A DNA stretch of 64,000 nt. Origin: Planococcus citri. Lineage: Eukaryota > Arthropoda > Insecta > Hemiptera > Pseudococcidae. This document shows positions 22,793 through 31,163 of the stretch, in pieces. The stretch spans positions 12,214,001 through 12,278,000 of the forward strand of contig NC_088679.1 in NCBI RefSeq assembly GCF_950023065.1, in the 5' to 3' direction. A model generated the notes under the pieces. It searched no databases. It was not told the origin of the DNA and saw only the letters and a list, made by a program, of their open reading frames with translations. Numbering within the stretch: the first letter of the stretch is position 1; each line of letters opens with the position of its first letter. Both the position numbers and the translations under genes were made by a program.

Positions 22793-24879
22793 GTAAACCT
22801 AAAATGCGAGTAAATTGCGTAAAGAATTGAGATTTGTCGGTAGTAATGAAGTGGGTACATAATTGCAATCAACATTTTTAGCCGCATTGCACCTCTAAGC
22901 AGGGTTACTTGACGTTATCTTCATGTTGGCAATGTTGGATGTAATCAAAGTAGCGGCTTAGGCTGCGGTGGTCCGGAAGTTAGGCCGCCATTTCTTCAAC
23001 TTGTAATCATATTCCACAAAAATTCAACAAGTTGTTCTGTACTCATTGATTTGTACCCACCTACTTAAATTGTTTTAAAAGTAAAAAAAAAAAAGAAACA
23101 AAAAATGATGAACTGAATATTTTGAACCAGAATATGAAGAGAAGATTTCAGTCCTCCTCCAATTTTCTGAAAAATTCAAAGATGCAACCCGCAGTATACT
23201 TGCTTTGCCTAAATGGAGAGTGAAGAAACTTGAAAAATTGATTTCTGAAAAAAGGGTCTTTTGACCTATTCCTCCAAACTACAAATACATGAAACAATTC
23301 ATAATAAAACCTTAAAATTATTCAAAATTACCTACTTATTATTTTCTTATACTTATAACGTTATTTATCGTTATGATAATTGACTGTGGCCTCGTACGTA
23401 ATTTTATGACCCTAAATCTAGGTTAAGTTCGCGTGGTGTGTGTACTGCAATATGAAGTGATGAATTTTCGCAAAATTGCAGTAATTTAGTAACGGACATA
23501 GATCACTATGATGGAATATTATGAAAATTTGCGTAAAAAATCATGAAAAATTGTTGAAAATTTTATGGAAGTAGGTACACAAAAAAAAATTAAAATTATC
23601 AAAACTAACAAAAACTGATCAAATTTTACCAAATTGATGTAAAACATTATGAAAACATGTTAAAACCATGTAAAAACATAATAAACACTTCTAAAATCAT
23701 TTGAAACGATCAAAATATAATGAAATTCTAGCAACATTTGCGTGAAAATTTGTTTAAAATCTTTGAAATTACATACAAATGCATTGAAAAAAAAAAAAAA
23801 AACATTAAAATCATTACAAATCATCAGAAACTGAGAAAAAATTGACCAAATTCAGCAGAAATCGTGTAAGATTTTGTTAGAATTGTGGCTTAGGTAAATG
23901 ATACAGAAACACTTGAATAGTTCTCAATTTCAAGTAAAATTTCATCAATTGAGTAGGTAGATACCTATTGATAAGTTTTCAATAATTTTGGAATTTTTCA
24001 AGGATTCTTCTTCATGTTTTACACGTTTTATGACGTTTTATGCAATTTTTGCTGAATTTTGCCTTAAATTTTATCGGTTTTTGATATTTTTAATAATTAA
24101 GCATAATGTTTTTTGAGCATTCTTATGGCATTTTAACATATGTTGCTTTCAGCAACGTTGTATGGGATTTTTAATTTTGATGGAGATTCGTCAGTTTTTG
24201 GTAGTTTTACGTGACTTTATCGCTTTTTAAGAGTGCTCTAATGCCATTTCAACAAGATGTTGATTTTGCTGTATAATGTGGTATACAAACAATGATACAT
24301 ACCTTAAACTATGTAATTTCATCAATTTTTGGTAATATTTTCTATGACTTTTATGCAAGTGTGTTAATGCCATTTTGAACTGTTTTCAACAATTCTTTTT
24401 ACAATGTTTACATTTCACTGAATTTTGTTAATTTACATATCAGTTATCTCTAATTACCTTTTGCTTTTGGACATAATGACTTTTTATGGCATTTTTGCTA
24501 AGCTTTACCAAATGTTCCTAAAACTTGGATCACTTTATTGTAGTTTCAATGAATGTAATGGTTTTTAACGTACCTTTTTCATCAGATTCTAGTAATGATT
24601 CTAATATTTTTTGAGTGAATGCGGGGTAATTGGGGTCTCAAACTTGATCATTTTCATCTTAGGTGGAATATAAATGAAAATGAAAGTACAAAAAAATGTT
24701 TTGCTCGTTTATATGTATCTTGCAAAAAAATAATTTATAAGATCGTCAGTGCACCATGGTTGAATGCTTTCTATATTTTTTCCTTATTTTGGTCATAAAA
24801 ATCAAAAAGTTACCTACTTAGAATGGACTTCGATGAATGATGGTACGTCGTCACTTTTTAAAATTTCATCGCTATAATG
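22793..24879. other. Non-coding AT-rich sequence
   Basis: About 2 kb of very AT-rich DNA, with many simple 'aaaatcat', 'gaaaaat' and 'ttttggtaa' words. I see no gene, RNA or clear transposon end. Confidence 0.5.
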
Positions 24880-24889
24880 GTCTTAAATT

Positions 24890-25175
24890 ATAAAAATGAA
24901 GACATGAACAGCTGATTATTGATAGTGGCTGAGCACGTTGGGTAACTACAAATAGTTAATACGTATTTTTGCTCCTTAAAAAAAAAAAATGCATTTAGCA
25001 TTAAAACTCTAACATTTTGCAGTACCTATCTACTCTGCTGAACTAGAATTATTATATCAGGAATTCTTGTTTTGATCTAAAAAAGAGACTGTTTCATTGT
25101 ATAACCAATGAAATTTGATGCTTACCACTGGATTCCCAAACTTGAATTTGGTTCCCTGAAGCATGAGAAAAGACT
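24890..25175 (+). repeat. Shorter relative of the 14470-15900 repeat
   Basis: The left part (24937-24975) matches 14474-14506 and the right part (25030-25175) matches 15735-15885. The right-part match includes 'ttttgatct(a/g)aaaaagag' and the 'tggattcc(c/t)aa' block. Here the two parts lie about 60 bp apart. In the other copy 1.2 kb holding the inverted-repeat element and the integrase remnant separates them. Confidence 0.55.
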
Positions 25176-25182
25176 CAAGTTG

Positions 25183-25465
25183 CACGGAGAAAAATTTATG
25201 TAGTATAAAGTGCTATAGTTGTAGCAAATCACCTTCATTTGTGGCATCATAGTTGAAAGAACTATATTTGTAGTTCCTGAAGTACGAGTATACTTATAGT
25301 ACTTCCAAATCATTTATGGTATAATTTACTATAATTATATCATTTTTTACTACAAGTATAGTACTTTCAATCGCTACACTTATAGTAAGTTTGACTATAG
25401 TGTCACAAATGAAGGTAAATTACTACAATCTTTGGTGCTTTGTACTACTTATTTTTCTCAGTGTG
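25183..25465. mobile_element. Fold-back MITE, about 283 bp
   Basis: The left arm starts CACGGAGAAAAAT and the right arm is its inverse, ending ATTTTTCTCAGTGTG. The pairing extends over about 70 bp per arm and includes an 'accttcatttgtg' block. There is no ORF of note. It lies in the right part of the 24890-25175 repeat unit. Target duplication is unclear. Confidence 0.7.
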
Positions 25466-26143
25466 GGTACTTTTGAAGATCAAGCAAGTTGATGAAATTA
25501 TATAAGCATGGCTGGCAATGTTCGGATGAATATCTGAGGGATCATACTAACAGAATGTAAATAAGTAGGCCTATTAAAAATTCACTGTTATTTTATGCAT
25601 TTTTATTTTATTTTTTGAATACCTAGATGAAAAAGAATTTTTATCAAATCCCTCCTTCAAATTCCAAAAAATTCAAGAACGACCCACCTTAACGGCCACT
25701 AACATAGAGTGATAATAATCAAGGTAGACGACTTACCAAAGCAACCCTCATTAGATACATATACGTGCTTTGCCTATATGTATAGAGAGTAAAGAAACTG
25801 ACTTACTTGCAGTTTACTCCTTAATTAGTGTACTCCTTGTACAGTCGGCTAGATTTGTGGACTAGAGGCACGTTTTGAAAAATTATAGAAACTTGATACA
25901 TAAATCGGTTTCTGAAAAAAAAGTTCTTTTGACAAATTTCTTCCAAACTATCTAAAACAAATCAAAATGACTACCAGTTCTTAAGCGGAATGCTGTTCAA
26001 AAGCATTGATTTTTGAAAAACATTGGCGTACAGCCTGCGTGGCCCCTTAGCAGATTAAATTAGTTCATGAGTAGGTAATAAGATGCTAAAAAAAAGGTAA
26101 TTTTTCGTTTTAAACACGAGAAATCAGAATGGAATGTTTTGTA
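25466..26143. other. Non-coding sequence
   Basis: No gene or structured repeat was recognised. Confidence 0.4.
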
Positions 26144-26360
26144 GGCACACAAAAAAAAAACAATAAAAATTACTATTTCAGTATAGTAACCGGATCCCAT
26201 TCAAAAATAATAGTGATTTTTAACCAGCCAAAAAATACATTTTACCTAGAATTAGGTAAAAATTTATTATCTCATAGTAAAAATCACAATATTTTTGAAT
26301 GGGATCCGGTTACTGTATAAAATAGTAAAAATTATCCATAATTTTTTTTTTTCGTGCGAG
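26144..26360. mobile_element. Fold-back MITE, about 217 bp
   Basis: Arms around 'gtaaccggatcccattcaaa' (26188-26207) and its exact inverse (26295-26314) extend outwards. They reach GCACAC plus an A-run at the left and a T-run plus GTGCGAG at the right. The 63-codon frame across it is a palindrome by-product. Confidence 0.7.
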
Positions 26361-27329
26361 TATTAAACAGTATTACGTCATTAGAACCTACTAGATTAAT
26401 TAGGACAAAATTTTTGCAAAATTGGCGAAACTCTTCCAAAGCCGAATAAAAAAATTGTTTGAACATATTTTTTTTAAAGTGATACGAACTATTTGAAAAA
26501 ACCTTAAAATTATTAAAAATTACTTACTATGATGTACATATGATGTACTTAATGAATTGTTGCAAAATTACAGAATATTTAAGGTGAACAAAATACACAA
26601 ACTGTGAAATTTCAATTTTGTGTAAAAAATTGTGAAAAATTAACACACACCAAAAAAGAATTAAAATTACCTACTGTTGCAAATATTTGGCTACTTTAGC
26701 TTATAGAGGTATTTGCCTATTTGGCCACTTTATTGTCACAATCTAAATTATTAAAATTTAGTTTCGTTCTTGCTTCAATTCAGAACAAAATAGGTAATTG
26801 AAAGGTGAGTTGTACAAGGGGGTAGAATTATGTACATATTGAAAATATAGAAAATTACCAAAACCTGATGAAATTTTATCAAAATTTTCACACAAATAGG
26901 TACATGGAACAAGTGTCAAAATGACATTTGAAAAAAAAAAAAAAACGTGAACAGCATAACGTCTGCACAGTTATTAAAAATTATCGGATTAATCATCATG
27001 ACCAAATTTTTGGAAAGTTTGGCAAAACTTGATCTCCAAAAGTTGAATAAAAAGGTGTTAAAACACATTGAAAGTGATACATATAAACAAATTGAAAAAT
27101 CTTAGAATGATTGAAAGTTACTTACTGAGAAAAATACGTTGTGATAGAAAGATATTATATTTAAATTTTCGTTGATAGTTATTGGGATTTCGATTCACAA
27201 GCAAGTATGTCCTCTCTTACAAAATATTAGTTGTTCATTAATGATTTTGGGATATTGCTACTTACATAACTAGGTGTAAATTGTTTTTGCGAAGTTCTCG
27301 AAGTTTTATGTCTACGTTTAGTCTTACCA
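26361..27329. other. Non-coding sequence
   Basis: AT-rich, with A-homopolymers near 26930. No gene seen. Confidence 0.4.
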
Positions 27330-27702
27330 GCCGTAGAAGCACGATGCTCTAACTGAAAAGTTTCTGTTTTATAGCCAAATAATTTTATATTTGTTGACTT
27401 GAGATGCATCAATAGGTACTCGATGTGAAAATTTGAAAAAAAATTTTGAACTATTTAGATGTTTATTTAAGCAAAAACCTGTCATAGGTTTAATTTTGCA
27501 TGTTGCTCAATTTTTTCCTTTCTCCCACACTTTCCAATCGATCCAGAGGCATTTAAAAATTGAAAATGATTTAGGTATATATAAATCTGTTTTATGTTTA
27601 ATTGCAAGTGGTAATGTACCTTAAGTTTCCAATGAATAGTCAAATTATTTGGCTACAAAACAGAAACTTTTCAATTAGAGCGTAATGCTTCTTACATTGG
27701 TC
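27330..27702. repeat. Inverted repeat pair flanking about 240 bp
   Basis: 'gaaaagtttctgttttatag' and the bases around it (about 27330-27395) recur inverted at 27637-27702, with roughly 85-90% identity by eye. This may be a fold-back element. Coding frames on either strand are not convincing. Confidence 0.5.
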
Positions 27703-28625
27703 AGACTAATTGCTTTTTCATCATTGTTGATCATTGTCAACACTTATCTAATCAGGGAGTAGCATATCATACTAAGCCAGTCAGTGATTGCTGTTCATTG
27801 AAACCAAATTCGAGACTGATTTGGAATTTAATTTTCAACGTTTTTTTTTCTATTCATGTACAAAATGATTTCATTCAGTTGAATGTTCTAATTTACAAGA
27901 AATTTATTCGACTTCATTTTAATAAGAGTAGTAGGTAGGTAGTAGGTATATTCTACTTTATTAAATTACTTAGGTACCTATTATGAAAATAAATTAAAAT
28001 TTGAAAAAAATCTTGTTATAAAAATATTTGGTTACTTACTTTTGTTTATACATTTGGTCACCTTACCTTAAGTATCAGAATGAAGAACTAACTATAAGTT
28101 CATTTGAATTTTGGTTTAATTCTTGCTTCAATAAATGTAAGTAACCATTACAAAGGCCAAAGCTTCAGAACAATAACAGGTATTGAATCACAGAACAGTG
28201 TTATTAGGTACTAGAATACTATTTAAAAATATGTATTTCAGCCTCTTCAGGCATTCTTGACAGATTTTGCTACTGCATTGACTTTTCAACTCATAAATCC
28301 AAAAAATGCATAAAAAACCTACCTCAGAGAATAATTTTGAATTTGACAGTAGGGACTCGCACAAGACTCGAGAGTCTTTACTAATTAAAAACTTGTATTC
28401 ATGACTCAGAGTTAGGTATAATTTTGAAAGACTCGTTTTTTAAGACTCCGAAGTCCGAGACTTTAATTCTCAGGGACTGGCGTCAGGTTGTGAGTGTGTC
28501 TAAGCGAATGCGTAGCTAAATATTGAAATCTAAATTTTCAATCGTGAGTAGATATGAAATGGGTTGATAGAGAGTGTATGCGGATCGAAGTGATGGTTCA
28601 GTAACGATAGCTATCAAGCACTCGA
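27703..28625. other. Non-coding DNA upstream of amiD
   Basis: Probably contains the amiD promoter. An arthropod initiator-like TCAGT lies at 28598-28602, about 25 bp before the start codon. No convincing TATA box at the right distance was seen. Region 28340-28460 is rich in 'gactc/gagtc' words. Confidence 0.35.
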
Positions 28626-29474
28626 ATGTTGTTCAATATGATGTTAATGATACTAATGATAGTTGGCTGTTCATCTAAAACCGTTATCGCTGACGAAGGT
28701 AATTATTATATTAATAAATCTTTTTCTTCGATAACCCAATACGAAAGAATTGAATTTTTAATATTTCACTTTACTACTGTAAATGATACCTACTCATTGC
28801 AGTTATTAACTCGAGGCAATGTAAGTGCTCATTACCTTATTATGACAAATCCGAAAACAAAAAATGACACCTTTACTGTATTTAATCTTGTACCAGAATA
28901 TAAAAAAGCACGCCATGCCGGCATAAGCAACTGGAACGGAAAAACTAATCTCAATGATGTATCTATTGGTATTGAAATAGTCAATGAAGGCTTCACCGTT
29001 GATAAATTTGGCAACAAGATTTGGCACAATTTTAGAGAAGAACAAATTTCTGTTCTTATTTCTCTATCCAATGATATCATAAAAAGATATCAAATATCAC
29101 CAGATAATATTCTGGGTCATAGTGATATTGCCCCTTTAAGAAAGTACGATCCGGGTAAACTTTTTCCTTGGGAGCGTTTAGCCAAGCTTGGCATTGGTGC
29201 TTGGCCAAATCAAACAATAGTCAAGAAGTATCTGGCGGGACGTTCGCCCAGTTCACCTGGTAATGTGACAGTTGTCCAGAGATATCTGCAGATTTATGGG
29301 TATGATAAAATACCACAGACTGGTTGGCTAGATGAAGAGACACGCAGGACTATTGGTGCATTTCAACTTCATTTTCGCCAGGAAGATATTAGAGGTGAGG
29401 CAGATGCTGAAACAGAAGCTATTGCAGGAGCATTGGTTGAGAAGTACCGAAAGATTACCTACTTGATGGATTAA
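28626..29474 (+). CDS. amiD: Bacterial-type N-acetylmuramoyl-L-alanine amidase AmiD, horizontally acquired
   Basis: The intronless 282-residue protein closely resembles enterobacterial AmiD (276 residues in E. coli) over its whole length. AmiD is a zinc amidase that cuts the bond between N-acetylmuramic acid and L-alanine, including on anhydro-muropeptides. The amidase_2 domain spans about 36-176. It has zinc ligands H48, H165 and D175, and catalytic E117 (SIGIE) and K173 (LRKYDPG). A helical peptidoglycan-binding-like domain (about 211-275) ends in GEADAETEAIAGALVEKY. The N-terminus is hydrophobic and keeps IVGC at 12-15, a bacterial lipobox. The reading frame is intact and its codons are AT-rich like the surrounding DNA, with no bacterial neighbours. 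The methionine at codon 5 has a better start context (A at -3) than codon 1. Known in the field: amiD transfers to mealybugs. Inferred: action on symbiont wall fragments. Confidence 0.93.
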   Translation: MLFNMMLMILMIVGCSSKTVIADEGNYYINKSFSSITQYERIEFLIFHFTTVNDTYSLQLLTRGNVSAHYLIMTNPKTKNDTFTVFNLVPEYKKARHAGISNWNGKTNLNDVSIGIEIVNEGFTVDKFGNKIWHNFREEQISVLISLSNDIIKRYQISPDNILGHSDIAPLRKYDPGKLFPWERLAKLGIGAWPNQTIVKKYLAGRSPSSPGNVTVVQRYLQIYGYDKIPQTGWLDEETRRTIGAFQLHFRQEDIRGEADAETEAIAGALVEKYRKITYLMD

Positions 29475-29568
29475 TGTACTTCTAAGTACCTATCTGCTTG
29501 GATGTATTTGTTATTGTTTAAATTGAGTCCAGATTCAGATATTATCTATTTTTTGTTACTCCAGAATG

Positions 29569-29674
29569 ATTAAACAGCACAGTCTGGAGCTCTGGAGAAG
29601 TGGAGATGTAAGTATACATAGATCCTTATTTATAAAAAAGGAAATTAAAAACAGCAATGACTAGAAAAAATAAA
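29569..29674 (+). terminator. Candidate poly(A) signals of amiD
   Basis: ATTAAA at 29569-29574 and AATAAA at 29669-29674 lie 95 and 195 bp past the stop codon. Either would give a eukaryotic 3' UTR of ordinary length, before the copia insertion begins at 29777. Confidence 0.45.
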
Positions 29675-29771
29675 GGATACTTACTTGGTATACACTCGTA
29701 ACTAAGTTGAATACGAACGTACTCTGTATTATTTTGTTGATTCTTGAGTCTGTAATTCTGAATTTTTATTC

Positions 29772-29776
29772 GTTCT
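29772..29776. repeat. Target-site duplication GTTCT, left
   Basis: GTTCT precedes the left LTR and recurs at 34296-34300 after the right LTR. Confidence 0.88.
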
Positions 29777-29958
29777 TTTTAAACGGAAGAATTAAATACG
29801 TAAATTAAAGGAACCATTTACTCGATCATTTATTTTCCCATTAAAAATAACAACACGATATCCGACAATGAGCACACAGATAAAAACACCTAATTCGACA
29901 TAGGCGATAAAAGCTAGTTTTGTAGTGGCTTGAAAGATCGCACCACTAAAAACCAACA
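29777..29958 (-). repeat. Copia 3' LTR
   Basis: 182 bp. On the minus strand it starts TGTTGG and ends TTTAAAA. It is identical by eye to 34114-34295. Confidence 0.92.
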
Positions 29959-29968
29959 CCCCTTCTCA
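29959..29968 (-). other. Copia polypurine tract
   Basis: Minus-strand TGAGAAGGGG abuts the 3' LTR start, the usual plus-strand primer. Confidence 0.75.
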
Positions 29969-30080
29969 CTACAAAACATTAAAAAAATTAACAATAAAAT
30001 AATAAAACAATAACAATAAAAAAAATTCAACAACATAACATAACAATAGATTAAGTATAGGTAAAGTACCAAGATATCGA

Positions 30081-31160
30081 TTAAATTATGCGTAACATTT
30101 TACAAAACTCCTTAAACTTAACAGGCACTAACCCCTTAGTAAAGCCATCAGCCACTTGCCTATCAGTAGGAACGTAACATAATTTAATTTTTCCACCTAG
30201 TACCAACTCCTTTACATACTTAAACCTAATGTCTATATGCTTTGAACGTGTAGATGACATCGGATTATCGGATAAATCGATAACAGACTGATTATCTTCG
30301 AAAACGACAACAGGAGGTTCAATTTTGATATCCAAGTCATTCAAAATTTCAAGAATCCAAAACAAGTTATCATGAACGAAAGTAGATAACGAAATGTATT
30401 CCGACTCCGTAGAACTAAGAGCAATACATTTTTGTTTCTTAGAATTCCAGGCAATAACGTTTCCGAACAATTTTACAACATAGCCAGAGACAGATTTACG
30501 TTCATCTTTATCGGATGCCCAATCCGCATCAACATAACACTCCAAAATTGAACTCTCCTTGCATCGAACATACGTTAGCTTCACCTGTCTCGAATGATAC
30601 AAATAAATAAGCACACGTTTTAAATAATTAAAATGTTCAGCCGAATAGGAGTTCATAAAACGAGATAAATAGTTGACTGCAAAAGATATATCAGGCCTCG
30701 TAATTAACGACACATAAAGCAAACACCCAACTAGTTGCCTATAAGGTAAATTTCCATCAACCTCTTCGCTTTTCAATAAATTGAGATCCTTCTCGATAGG
30801 CGTATAAATAGGTCTCGAATCTAAAAGTTCGAATCGTTCAGTCACTTTCTCAATAAACTTCGTCTGACTTAAGGTCAATTTACCATTATCTACTTCTATA
30901 TCGACACCTAAAAAACACTTTGCCACACCTAGATCAACGACTGAAAAACGTTCGGAAATTTTCTGCTTAAAAGAAGCAATCAGCTGCCCAGATTCGGATA
31001 CAAGAAAAAAATCATCAATATGGATTAACAAATACAGTACATAATCGCCTACTTTAATCCAATACAAACACGGATCAATCTTCGAACGAGTAAAACCAAG
31101 AACATTAACAAGAAAATCATTCAAACATTTGTTCCAAATTTTCGGCGCAATTTTTAAACC
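30081..31160 (-). CDS. Copia Pol, C-terminal part (RT end and RNase H)
   Basis: This continues the frame of the upstream copia region past a TAA. The first methionine is at 31124 (347 residues from there). The bases between the stop and that codon already encode the conserved GLK.AP..W segment of copia RT. The RT active site is IHIDD (D37, D38), a variant of the usual YVDD. RNase H begins at about residue 195 with YVDADWA (D199) and has STESEY (E240) and EDNQS (D278). It ends with HIDIRFKYVKE and a VADGFTKGL tail. This part alone lacks the first RT aspartate, so it cannot work as a polymerase by itself. Confidence 0.87.
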   Translation of the reverse strand, partial: GLKIAPKIWNKCLNDFLVNVLGFTRSKIDPCLYWIKVGDYVLYLLIHIDDFFLVSESGQLIASFKQKISERFSVVDLGVAKCFLGVDIEVDNGKLTLSQTKFIEKVTERFELLDSRPIYTPIEKDLNLLKSEEVDGNLPYRQLVGCLLYVSLITRPDISFAVNYLSRFMNSYSAEHFNYLKRVLIYLYHSRQVKLTYVRCKESSILECYVDADWASDKDERKSVSGYVVKLFGNVIAWNSKKQKCIALSSTESEYISLSTFVHDNLFWILEILNDLDIKIEPPVVVFEDNQSVIDLSDNPMSSTRSKHIDIRFKYVKELVLGGKIKLCYVPTDRQVADGFTKGLVPVKFKEFCKMLRII

Positions 31161-31163
31161 TTA
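31161..31163 (-). other. In-frame TAA inside copia RT
   Basis: The stop lies between the first RT aspartate block and the IDD block. Both sides are in one frame (33959 to 31124 is a multiple of three). Confidence 0.88.

Noticed and set aside
28806..29080. Minus-strand ORFs of 79-82 codons
   Set aside because: They lie opposite the amiD coding sequence and have no features of their own.
28626..29474. An insect PGRP amidase rather than bacterial AmiD
   Set aside because: Animal PGRPs lack the C-terminal peptidoglycan-binding helical domain and the LRKYDPG and GEADAET signatures seen here.
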